Shown: in pieces, positions 17,411 to 25,097 of the stretch
Numbering within the stretch: position 1 is the stretch's first letter
Layout: every line of letters starts with the position of its first letter
Translations under genes and position numbers: made by a program
The notes under the pieces: model-generated
Seen by the model: the letters and a program-made list of their open reading frames with translations, nothing else
The model's database searches: none
Told to the model about the DNA's origin: nothing
From: TTA-H9 sp002071415
Lineage (GTDB): Bacteria > Bacteroidota > Bacteroidia > Bacteroidales > TTA-H9
Assembly: GCA_035411425.1 (NCBI GenBank)
Contig: DAONSX010000001.1
Span: 124,001 to 188,000 of the forward strand
DNA length: 64,000 bases
Direction: 5' to 3'

Positions 17411-19561
17411 TTATTGTAAAGGAGTTATTACTTCGATGAGTTCGGGTAGATCCATGTTGATTTTTTTTAGATGTTCGATGGTAGGCACGCCATTCTTGTT
17501 CCAACCTCTCCGTTCATACACTGCATCGAGCAGCTTTTCGTATTGTGCTTCACGATATTTGCGAAGAGCGGCCATTTTTTCTTTTGTAGTCATTACGTTA
17601 GGATCGAGATGAAGTATTTCACGAAGTTGATTATCATAACGTTCTTGTCGGCTTTCGTATTCTTCGATGGTTACTGGCCCTGCGGCGCGATAAGGTTGAG
17701 CATCGTATTTACGGATTCCATAACCTCGCCGAATATTAAAAATCCGTTGATAGTTATACACTCGCTCTGACATGCGGATGAGCTCGTGTTTATCGATTTT
17801 GCGACCAGTAACGGCATTGAAGATTGTTACATAATTATCTACATGCTCTGGAACCTTGGCAGGTTCGTCTGTTAGATGGTTGTTTTCGGGTTCCACATCA
17901 TTCCATGGAAGTTTGCATAAACCGTTTAGGCCAAACCATGTCCTGAACATAGGAAAATAGTGTAAGGCTTCGGCCTTGTCGGTGAATGTAGGGATTTGAT
18001 TATTAACCATATCCATGAAAATTAGCCAGGCCTCATCATGTTGGGGGCCTTTATTGGTCATAGCATAGCCTCCTTGCTGAGCTAGAGATTCTTTCGAGAC
18101 ATATTGAGAATATTCGAGGTTTTTGTTAATCATGCCAATATCGTCGAGGAATTGTTGATCGGCACCAAAATGCTCTACAAAGTAGCGTTTGCAGCCTGCT
18201 ATGCCCAATCCTGCAATCTTTCCAAATCCTTCACTGCGAGCTACTTGATGAAGCAGTTCAAGGGCGTCGAGACCGTTCCCCCATGATAAATCCAATCCTC
18301 CCGTACGTTTTTTGTTGAGGATACCATTTTCCCAGCATTCCATCAAAAAAGCCGTTAAGGTGCCCCAGCTAATCGTACAAACACCATAAGTATCACAATA
18401 AAAATTCAATTCGATAATAATGTCAGGGTCGAAAATACCTGAGTTGGAACCCAAACCTGCGGCATTTTCATATTCAGGTCCATCCACAAGAACTTTGGTA
18501 CCCTTGTAAGGTCCGGTTTGTAGTTCAAAACCATCTACTCCCTTTGCGCAGGCCATATTACAGCCTACCCAGCATCCATCTGGAATATTTTGAGTAAATT
18601 TTCTCGTCCATACGTTCGAATCGATCTTATAGGCCTCAGGGTGCGAACCGAACTTGAAATTATGCGTGGGAAGCAGATCATAATCATTCATTATCTCCAT
18701 AAGGTGGGCAGTTCCTACTTTGCGCATGCGGTTTTGCTTGTCGTCCAACTCGCGCATTTCACGATTGAATCTTCTGCCACATTCCTGAATAGCCTCTAAA
18801 TCGACTACATTGTTCAAATTTCCACTGATACCAGGCACTTTCGCCACCAAAGCCCTGATGTTCTTATGGCGAAAAACAGTTCCTATGCCACCTCTGCCAG
18901 CTTGCTTCAAACGTACTTCCTTTCGTCTTTTATCGTAAAAACTAAAATTCAGCATGCCAATTAAACTGTGTTCGGCCGCCTGACCTGTCGAAACAACCGA
19001 AACGTTGAATTTATCGTTCTCATCACTGGCAAAAATTTCATGCAACTGAGCTGCCAATAAATGACTGTTGAACTCGAGACCATTGGCATCAAAGACTTCA
19101 ATTTTATGATTGATGCCATCAAAATAAATGATAATGTCTTGTTTTGAAATCCCTTGAAGCTCTAAAGCATCGAAGCCACAAAATTTGAGAAAGGGACCGA
19201 AAAAACCTCCCACATTGCTGTCCATTACAAAATTCGTAGGCGAAATGCTTACCACCAGTGATTTCCCCGTACCTGAGTACTGTGTAATACCCGCAATTGG
19301 GCCAGGTGAAATAACGACTTCATTTTCAGGATCATTCCATTTTGTGGTAGGTAAAGTGCCTTCCCATAAGAGTTTTAAACCAAATCCCTTACCACCGGTA
19401 AATTTTTCTTTCATCTCCTCGTTTACAGGCTTTTCCTTGAATTCGAGAGTATCTACATTGATATACAAAGTGCGATTGTTGTAACCTCTATAAATGGGAT
19501 GCCATTCGTGAACATATTCCTTCAATAATCTGTGCGTTTTCCGAAAATCTTCAATATTCAT
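17411..19561 (-). CDS. Aldehyde:ferredoxin oxidoreductase family (tungsten/molybdenum)
   Basis: Cytoplasmic tungsto- or molybdopterin enzyme that oxidises an aldehyde (or a related substrate) with ferredoxin, or runs the reverse reaction. The N-terminal domain has GGKGFGLKLLWEG, a SPGPIAG motif, and the pterin-contact RGGIGTVFRHKN near residues 223-234. Cys residues at 330, 334 and 338 (CWVGCNMAC) and at 549 (NGLCKLPW) fit the single [4Fe-4S] site. The C-x3-C-x3-C spacing differs from the C-x2-C-x3-C I recall for Pyrococcus AOR. CDTYGVCTISWG corresponds to the second pterin/metal region. At 716 residues it is about 100 longer than archaeal AOR, and no signal peptide is seen. It is divergent from a small winged-helix gene with palindromes between them. 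True substrate unknown. Confidence 0.85.
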   Translation of the reverse strand: MNIEDFRKTHRLLKEYVHEWHPIYRGYNNRTLYINVDTLEFKEKPVNEEMKEKFTGGKGFGLKLLWEGTLPTTKWNDPENEVVISPGPIAGITQYSGTGKSLVVSISPTNFVMDSNVGGFFGPFLKFCGFDALELQGISKQDIIIYFDGINHKIEVFDANGLEFNSHLLAAQLHEIFASDENDKFNVSVVSTGQAAEHSLIGMLNFSFYDKRRKEVRLKQAGRGGIGTVFRHKNIRALVAKVPGISGNLNNVVDLEAIQECGRRFNREMRELDDKQNRMRKVGTAHLMEIMNDYDLLPTHNFKFGSHPEAYKIDSNVWTRKFTQNIPDGCWVGCNMACAKGVDGFELQTGPYKGTKVLVDGPEYENAAGLGSNSGIFDPDIIIELNFYCDTYGVCTISWGTLTAFLMECWENGILNKKRTGGLDLSWGNGLDALELLHQVARSEGFGKIAGLGIAGCKRYFVEHFGADQQFLDDIGMINKNLEYSQYVSKESLAQQGGYAMTNKGPQHDEAWLIFMDMVNNQIPTFTDKAEALHYFPMFRTWFGLNGLCKLPWNDVEPENNHLTDEPAKVPEHVDNYVTIFNAVTGRKIDKHELIRMSERVYNYQRIFNIRRGYGIRKYDAQPYRAAGPVTIEEYESRQERYDNQLREILHLDPNVMTTKEKMAALRKYREAQYEKLLDAVYERRGWNKNGVPTIEHLKKINMDLPELIEVITPLQ

Positions 19562-19868
19562 AACTCGATATTTTTTTAAAGAACTTTTATCCTAAAAATT
19601 TTACAAATATATAAGCAATTTTCCTGTTTTAAAATAGAATAATTAATTAAAGCATTTATTTTTTTGAAAAATTATAATTTAAAATATGGCATAGTGAACT
19701 AAAACAGTTAGTTATAAATTTCGATTTGAAAAATTTTTCAACTTGCTTTTTTTAATTTTATCATTGAAAAACCTGATTCGACTTAACATATTTTATTTCG
19801 AAAGAACTTTCAGCTTTAAAACCATAAAAACTTATACCTTTGCATTAAACAATAAATAAGAAGACTAT
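19562..19868. promoter_or_regulatory. AT-rich divergent control region between the AOR and winged-helix genes
   Basis: 307 bp, very AT-rich, no gene. It holds a minus-strand -7 box TATATTTG at 19604-19611 for the AOR gene and a plus-strand -7 box TACCTTTG at 19835-19842 for the small gene. It also holds a perfect 16-bp palindrome TTGAAAAATTTTTCAA at 19726-19741 and an inverted repeat AACTAA-N5-TTAGTT at 19697-19713. The palindromes lie about 90-140 bp upstream of each predicted start point and could bind a regulator; the neighbouring winged-helix protein is the obvious candidate (inference). Confidence 0.45.
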
Positions 19869-20048
19869 ATGGATACAGAGGAAAAACTCATTGAAACCTT
19901 AACTCGAGCGGGAAAACCCATGCGTTCTGGTGAAATTGCCCAGGCTACCAAACTCGATAAAAAAGAAGTAGAAAAGGCCATCAAGGTATTGGTGAAGCAA
20001 GGCAAGCTATTCTCTCCGGTTCGTTGCTTCTATGATATAAAGAAATAG
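19869..20048 (+). CDS. Small winged-helix (MarR-like) DNA-binding protein
   Basis: A 59-residue protein consisting of little more than one winged helix-turn-helix. A first helix EEKLIETLTRAG is followed by the turn GEIAQATKLDKKEVEKAIKVLVKQGK (recognition helix) and a wing ending SPVRCFYDIKK. The single Cys in the wing (PVRCFY) recalls similar short HTH proteins of anaerobic Bacteroidota and may be redox sensitive (inference). A -7 box TACCTTTG lies 26 bp before the ATG. It is divergent from the AOR gene, with palindromes between. Confidence 0.8.
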   Translation: MDTEEKLIETLTRAGKPMRSGEIAQATKLDKKEVEKAIKVLVKQGKLFSPVRCFYDIKK

Positions 20049-20057
20049 AATCATCGA

Positions 20058-20549
20058 CTAAAGAGTATAGAGAGAAGGATCGAATGCCCGCGGCGACCAG
20101 TTTCGGAGAAAATGGATGACCTTCCCCTCATCATAACCTTCACCCGATTCTAAAAGGCCGGAGTCTTGCGTATGAATTCTCTGACCATTCTTGTCGAGAA
20201 TCACGAACACCGGAAATCCGAAACGCTGAGGGTATTCAAGAAGCTTTAATACTTCCTGATTTTTGTTTTCCTTGCTGTAATTCACCAGACAAATTATGTA
20301 ATCAGCCTTCAGAAGTGAGTCAACCTTGGCATTTTCATGAATAAAGCTATGAAATTTTATACACCATGGACACCAGTTTCCACCAATTTGAACAAAAACA
20401 TGTTTATTCTCTTTGGCTGCCTTTTGAATAGCTTGCTGAAGATCGGCCAGGGCATTGGCCTCGGGATGATATATCTGAACTCTATGTTGGGAATAAGATG
20501 GGATAGACAATACTAAAAAAATAAAAAATAACAGGTTCAATCTGTTCAT
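20058..20549 (-). CDS. Secreted thioredoxin-fold protein
   Basis: Periplasmic thiol-disulfide protein of the Thioredoxin_7 type. It has a signal peptide (hydrophobic residues 5-20, cleavage after SYSQ), then a thioredoxin fold with active site WCPWC in the segment IGGNWCPWCIKFH. A cis-proline loop RFGFPVFVILDKNG follows. Length 163 residues. Convergent with the winged-helix gene (9 bp apart), with no obvious operon partner. It probably reduces or repairs envelope protein disulfides; the partner is unknown. Confidence 0.82.
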   Translation of the reverse strand: MNRLNLLFFIFLVLSIPSYSQHRVQIYHPEANALADLQQAIQKAAKENKHVFVQIGGNWCPWCIKFHSFIHENAKVDSLLKADYIICLVNYSKENKNQEVLKLLEYPQRFGFPVFVILDKNGQRIHTQDSGLLESGEGYDEGKVIHFLRNWSPRAFDPSLYTL

Positions 20550-20662
20550 GCGTAAGATTTTTCGAGTTTGTTATTGGCCACAAAATTAGGACTTCGGTTT
20601 GAACGAAGAGATGATGCAAAGGAATGCAATTCATGCAATGAAGAATTCAATTGTTTTTTCGA

Positions 20663-21271
20663 ATGAAAATGGATGTAAGTCAACAGATTAGTAAATACTT
20701 AAAGAAAGCCAGAGTCGGGATTGCTGGCGTAGGTGGCTTAGGTTCTAATGCTGCTGTAGCATTGGCCAGAGTAGGGGTGGGTACACTCATAGTAGCCGAT
20801 TTTGATGTGATAGAAATTGGCAACCTCAACCGCCAATACTACTTTTTTCATCAGGTTGGATTGCCAAAGGTAATGGCCTTGAAAGAAAATATCCATCAGA
20901 TCGATGCTCAAATTCGCGTAGTTTCCCATCATGTGAAGTTAAATCAGCAGAACTCGATTCTCATTTTTCGTGATTGTGATGTTCTCATAGAAGCCCTCGA
21001 TAACGCCCAGATGAAACAGATGTTCATTGAAACTGCTCTTAGCGAATGGCCTTACAGGCCTTTGATCGTTGGTTCGGGACTTGCTGGATGGGGAAAAAAT
21101 GAAATTATCAAAGTTCAACAATATGATAATCTGGCAATTTGTGGCGACGAAATGTTCGAAGTAAGTGATAGCTTGCCACCTTTAGCACCACGTGTAGCTG
21201 TGGTGGCAAATTTACAAGCTAATGCCGCCCTCGAATTTTTACTGAAAGACTTTAAGTTTAAAAATGAATAA
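20663..21271 (+). CDS. thiF: ThiF-like adenylyltransferase for a ThiS-type sulfur carrier
   Basis: E1-like enzyme that adenylates the C-terminal glycine of a ubiquitin-like sulfur carrier. The nucleotide-binding motif GVGGLGSNAAVAL is followed by DFDVIEIGNLNRQYYF (Asp and Arg contacting ATP) and DALDNA-type helix residues. At 203 residues it is the short family-2 form: the CxxC pairs that bind zinc in MoeB and E. coli ThiF are absent. ATG at 20663 is preferred to the TTG at 20651. Eleven bases separate it from the thiS-like gene, so the two are an operon. No thiG, thiH, thiC or thiE is nearby, so a role outside thiamine synthesis is possible. Confidence 0.85.
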   Translation: MKMDVSQQISKYLKKARVGIAGVGGLGSNAAVALARVGVGTLIVADFDVIEIGNLNRQYYFFHQVGLPKVMALKENIHQIDAQIRVVSHHVKLNQQNSILIFRDCDVLIEALDNAQMKQMFIETALSEWPYRPLIVGSGLAGWGKNEIIKVQQYDNLAICGDEMFEVSDSLPPLAPRVAVVANLQANAALEFLLKDFKFKNE

Positions 21272-21282
21272 GATATACAATC

Positions 21283-21486
21283 ATGAAAATAATTCTCAAT
21301 CATAAGGAAGAAACCATCGATGCCGACACTCTGACTTTAGCCGAACTCATTCGGTTGAAAAAATTCACCTTTCGCATTTTGGTCACCAAAGTGAACGGCC
21401 GGGTGGTGAAAGCTGAAGATCGCGACAACATTTGGATTAAGGATGGAGATAATGTAGAAGTAATTCACCTGATTAGCGGAGGATAA
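21283..21486 (+). CDS. thiS: ThiS-like sulfur carrier protein
   Basis: Ubiquitin-fold sulfur carrier of 67 residues. It starts MKIILNHKEETID, carries the ThiS core (TKVNGRVVKAEDRD, DGDNVEVIHLISGG) and ends exactly in Gly-Gly, the site that is adenylated and thiocarboxylated. It follows the ThiF-like gene directly, so they form a carrier/activator pair. Thiamine thiazole synthesis is the standard role. Delivery of sulfur to the pterin cofactor of the nearby AOR enzyme is an alternative based only on proximity. Confidence 0.88.
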   Translation: MKIILNHKEETIDADTLTLAELIRLKKFTFRILVTKVNGRVVKAEDRDNIWIKDGDNVEVIHLISGG

Positions 21487-21556
21487 AAACCTACCTCCCT
21501 TAAAATCGTTTCTTCAATCATTTCTTCAGGTATTAACTGAAATAGATCGACAAAGC

Positions 21557-22222
21557 TTAATCTGAAGCTGGAAATCCTGCAAACTCCATCACGGTAATGT
21601 AGTCGAAAATTTTCTGACTTCCCAGGTTTAAGCCAATATGGGTGAAAGACCTGTCCAGCAAATTCCTGCGGTGTCCATAATCTGCTACTCCTTCGTCTAT
21701 AAGAAGCGACATCACGACGATGAAGGGATCATCGTCGCCGGCTTGAATGTTTTCACCCGCCGACAGTCCTCCTGCCTTGAATATCTCATCAAATCTTTCA
21801 TCAGCTCCCGAATGCGAAATATAAGATTCATTCTTCAATGAAAGCGTTTTTTCTTTAGCCAGTTGGTTTAATAAAGGATGAACCAGAAAAGGAGGCAATT
21901 CTTCGAGTAATACGAGTTCACGCAATAAACTTCTGAAATACTCCGATTCCATGTTTACATAAGGATTGTAATGGATATAAAGTGGAATGATCTCCTTTGC
22001 AAAGCGTTTCCCATCTATTCGTGCCAGATTGATATACAACACCATTCGTTTTTCCGTATCGCTCAGTTCGTCGCTATCGATGGCGGTATTGCAGTTCGCT
22101 ACTTTTTCCTCAGGCCAATATGCCAGAACAGAATCTATTCTTTCATAAAACTTTGCAGATTCCATCTGGCTGAAAACTGAAAGCTGGCACGAAAGAAACA
22201 TTGCCAATAGTTTGAGTTTCAT
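21557..22222 (-). CDS. Secreted CAP (SCP/PR1) domain protein
   Basis: Exported protein, 221 residues, with a signal peptide (MKLKLLAMFLSCQLSVFSQ). The CAP domain has the four expected signatures: LYINLARID near the start, HPLLNQLAKEK, SAGENIQAG (the GEN box) and GHRRNLLDRSFTHIGLNLG. The conserved His (ISHSG) and the GHRRNLL His are present. CAP proteins bind lipids or act on peptide or envelope targets; bacterial members are mostly uncharacterised. Convergent with the thiS gene; upstream (on the minus strand) lies a decayed region. Confidence 0.85.
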   Translation of the reverse strand: MKLKLLAMFLSCQLSVFSQMESAKFYERIDSVLAYWPEEKVANCNTAIDSDELSDTEKRMVLYINLARIDGKRFAKEIIPLYIHYNPYVNMESEYFRSLLRELVLLEELPPFLVHPLLNQLAKEKTLSLKNESYISHSGADERFDEIFKAGGLSAGENIQAGDDDPFIVVMSLLIDEGVADYGHRRNLLDRSFTHIGLNLGSQKIFDYITVMEFAGFPASD

Positions 22223-22392
22223 TTCGATGAATTTTAATGGTCAAAAAAATAAATCTGTTACAATACAATCATTACGTTTTTAGAATAGAAATATTGCTTC
22301 CCAATGTAAGGATATTTCATTCTTAAAAATCAGGTTATTCTGGGTTTATATCATTCAGTCGAGTGCTGATCAACATGTTTGAAAAGCTGGAT

Positions 22393-22569
22393 TTACTTTA
22401 TCAAAATTATTTTCCTTACGAACAACTTATCGTCGGTAAGCAATTGATAAAAATATATTCCCGCAGGCATGCTGTTGGCCTTTCATTCAAGCTGGTGATA
22501 GCCTGCAGGCTGATGCCCTTCGATAAATGTTTCTACGATTTGTCCTTTCAATTGGTTTAGTTTAGATGG
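22393..22569 (-). pseudogene. Remnant of a T9SS type A C-terminal sorting domain
   Basis: The minus strand encodes 58 codons reading LKGQIVETF...GYHQLE-stop-KANSMPAGIYFYQL...LFVRKIILIK-stop, the pattern of a Por/T9SS sorting domain (the GIYFYQL...KIILIK end is diagnostic). An in-frame TGA at 22485-22483 sits exactly where these domains have Trp (TGG), and no upstream coding sequence remains because a stop in the same frame lies just before the fragment. This is the tail of a lost secreted protein. The rest of the 647-bp gap 22223-22869 shows nothing else I can support. Confidence 0.7.
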
Positions 22570-22869
22570 AAATTATTATTCGATGAGATGATGGTAAATA
22601 ATATAAATTCCTGAACTCCAATTTATAATATCTATACAAATGAATAAATTTTTTATGCATTCGTCAAGACCTGAAGGTTTTTTTTAGAAATAGTTCAAAT
22701 TTTGAGAAATAGTTTTAAGCAGTTTTGACTTTTAAACTTTTATGTTTGCTTAGAAATTCTCATTCCAAGCCATTCTGATAAATTTTCTTTTTATGACAGG
22801 GAAAAGGTGTTAAACCAGAAATTTCTGATTTAAAGCAACAATAAGCAATTAACCGAATATTATTGGAAA

Positions 22870-23454
22870 TCATTCCCCTGAATTTTTCCTTAAGTGATGT
22901 GTAAAGCCATATTCCCCAATTTCGGGACCGACAGTCTGGTACAAATCATGATTATAAACAAACCATTTGGCTTTCAAGGGCTGGAATTTTCCTTTTTCAT
23001 CCACAAGTGACCTATCTGAATGAACCTGAACAATTTCTGCTATGAACATATCATGAGAACCCAGAGTTTTTATTTCTTTCACCTTGCACTCAATATTAAT
23101 GAGAGCCTCTTTCACTAAAGGAGCTTCAACCTTGACGGCTCGTAAAGCACTTAGATTCATTTCCTTGAACTTATCTACTTTTCGTCCTGAATGAATGCCA
23201 CACCAATCCAGCATTTCCAGCATGGATTCATCGCAAAGGTTGATCACAAAATCCCCTGTTTCCTTAATTAAATGGTGAGAATATCTTTCGGGTCGCACAG
23301 AGATATAACACATTGGTGGTTTAGAGCAAATCGTTCCTGTCCATGCAATCGTAATCGCATTTGGATGTTGCAATGTACCACATGAAACCAAAACTGCAGG
23401 AAGAGGATAGATCATGTGCGAAGGTGGAAGTAAGATTTTATCAGATTCATTCAT
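22870..23454 (-). CDS. Flavin reductase / flavoredoxin-like FMN protein
   Basis: Flavin-reductase-like domain protein of 194 residues with an FMN-binding split-barrel fold. It shows PLPAVLVSCG, NAITIAWTGTICSKPPMCYISVRPERYSHHLI (the TSPP-like flavin loop) and TGDFVINL, and ends with a loop containing YGFTHHLRK. Members act as flavoredoxins or NAD(P)H:flavin reductases in anaerobes. It is divergent from guaA with a 102-bp gap and is not in an operon with neighbours. Donor and partner cannot be inferred. Confidence 0.85.
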   Translation of the reverse strand: MNESDKILLPPSHMIYPLPAVLVSCGTLQHPNAITIAWTGTICSKPPMCYISVRPERYSHHLIKETGDFVINLCDESMLEMLDWCGIHSGRKVDKFKEMNLSALRAVKVEAPLVKEALINIECKVKEIKTLGSHDMFIAEIVQVHSDRSLVDEKGKFQPLKAKWFVYNHDLYQTVGPEIGEYGFTHHLRKNSGE

Positions 23455-23514
23455 TGCATCGAAGTTTTAGATAGTACAATATAAAATGAATTGGTTTTTC
23501 AACCACAAGATATG

Positions 23515-23522
23515 TAATTTTG
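23515..23522 (+). promoter_or_regulatory. -7 box of guaA
   Basis: TAATTTTG followed by CGC, matching TAnnTTTG, with TTGG about 20 bp upstream as a partial -33 element; 34 bp before the guaA ATG. Confidence 0.55.
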
Positions 23523-23556
23523 CGCAAATTTCGGGTTTCTCAATTAATTATTTTAC

Positions 23557-25086
23557 ATGCACGAAACCATAGTCATTCTGGATTTTGGTTCACAATATAC
23601 TCAATTGATTGCGAGGCGAATACGTGAATTGAATGTATATTGTGAAATTTTTCCTTTCCATATAATTCCAAAGCTGAACCCTTCTATAAAAGGCGTAATT
23701 CTCAGTGGTAGTCCATATTCGGTGAATCAATCTGGTGCACCCTCACCCGATTTATCGGGGATCAGAGGCAAGGTTCCTATTCTGGGAATATGTTATAGTG
23801 CTCAATACATCTCAAAAATCTCGGGAGGCTGCGTCGAAGTATGCGATACTCGTGAATATGGGAGGGCAAATCTTCATTATATCAACCCGAATAATCCTTT
23901 AATGCGTGGCCTAAGCCCAAATACTCAGGTCTGGATGTCGCATGGAGACACAATACTCGAAGTCCCTGACAATTTCGAAATCATTGCATCGACAGCCGAT
24001 GTAAAGGTAGCTGGTTTTGAAATAAGGAATGAAAAAATTTGGGGCATACAGTTTCATCCAGAAGTTATTCATACGGTTGAAGGCAAAACTTTGCTGAAAA
24101 ATTTTGTAGTTGATATTTGTCATTGCTCCCAAGATTGGACTCCGGCGTCCTTTGTCGATGAAACCGTACAGTATTTGAAGAACCTTATCGGCAATGATGA
24201 AGTCATCATGGGTTTGTCGGGCGGAGTGGATTCCACAGTAGCCGGAATGCTTTTACATCATGCAATAGGCAATCATCTGCATTGTATTTTTATCGATAAT
24301 GGATTATTGCGAAAGAATGAGTTTGGTCATGTTTTGGAATCCTATAAGCGGATGCATCTCAATGTTAAAGGTGTAGATGCTTCGGGAAGATTTTTACGAG
24401 CTCTTGAAGGAATCTCCGATCCTGAGGCAAAACGCAAAATCATTGGAAGGACTTTTATAGACACTTTCGACGAAGAAGCCGCTAAGTTAGAAGGAATAAA
24501 ATGGTTAGGACAAGGAACGATTTATCCCGATGTAATCGAGTCGGTTTCGGTGAATGGTCCTTCGGCCACCATTAAGTCGCATCATAACGTTGGAGGCCTT
24601 CCCGATATGATGAATCTGAAAATAGTCGAACCTCTGCGAAACCTTTTTAAAGATGAAGTTCGTTTGGTAGGCAGAGAGCTTGGCATTGATAAAGAATTTC
24701 TGAGTCGCCATCCTTTCCCCGGGCCTGGACTGGGTATTAGAGTTATAGGTGAAATTACCCGTGAGAGGCTTGAGATTTTACGTGAAGCCGATGCCATTTT
24801 CGTCGATGCGCTTAAACAAGCTGGGCTCTACGACAAAGTTTGGCAGGCTTTTGTGGTATTACTCCCCGTAAAAGCCGTTGGCGTAATGGGAGATGAGCGA
24901 ACATACGAAAATGTGCTGGCTATTCGTTCAGTACAGTCAACCGACGGTATGACCGCCGACTGGACGCATCTTCCCTACGATTTTCTGGCTCAGGTCTCGA
25001 GCTCTCTAATCAATCACGTAAATGGGATCAATCGCGTGGTCTACGATATTAGTTCGAAACCCCCTGCTACCATCGAGTGGGAATAA
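23557..25086 (+). CDS. guaA: GMP synthase (glutamine-hydrolysing)
   Basis: Converts XMP to GMP with ATP and glutamine. The N-terminal class I glutamine amidotransferase domain begins ILDFGSQYTQLIARRIREL and has nucleophile Cys79 in GICYSAQ. The His-Glu pair lies in QFHPEV. The ATP-pyrophosphatase domain has the PP-loop GLSGGVDSTV near residue 220, then the dimerisation domain with HHNVGGLP, PFPGPGLGIR and the C-terminal ISSKPPATIEWE. Length 509 residues is normal. The next gene starts 11 bp downstream of the stop, consistent with one operon. Confidence 0.97.
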   Translation: MHETIVILDFGSQYTQLIARRIRELNVYCEIFPFHIIPKLNPSIKGVILSGSPYSVNQSGAPSPDLSGIRGKVPILGICYSAQYISKISGGCVEVCDTREYGRANLHYINPNNPLMRGLSPNTQVWMSHGDTILEVPDNFEIIASTADVKVAGFEIRNEKIWGIQFHPEVIHTVEGKTLLKNFVVDICHCSQDWTPASFVDETVQYLKNLIGNDEVIMGLSGGVDSTVAGMLLHHAIGNHLHCIFIDNGLLRKNEFGHVLESYKRMHLNVKGVDASGRFLRALEGISDPEAKRKIIGRTFIDTFDEEAAKLEGIKWLGQGTIYPDVIESVSVNGPSATIKSHHNVGGLPDMMNLKIVEPLRNLFKDEVRLVGRELGIDKEFLSRHPFPGPGLGIRVIGEITRERLEILREADAIFVDALKQAGLYDKVWQAFVVLLPVKAVGVMGDERTYENVLAIRSVQSTDGMTADWTHLPYDFLAQVSSSLINHVNGINRVVYDISSKPPATIEWE

Positions 25087-25097
25087 TTATCGAAATC

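Noticed and set aside
22363..22560. Plus-strand open frame of 65 codons in the 22.3-22.8 kb gap
   Set aside because: It is the antisense shadow of the T9SS sorting-domain remnant, which reads far better on the minus strand.
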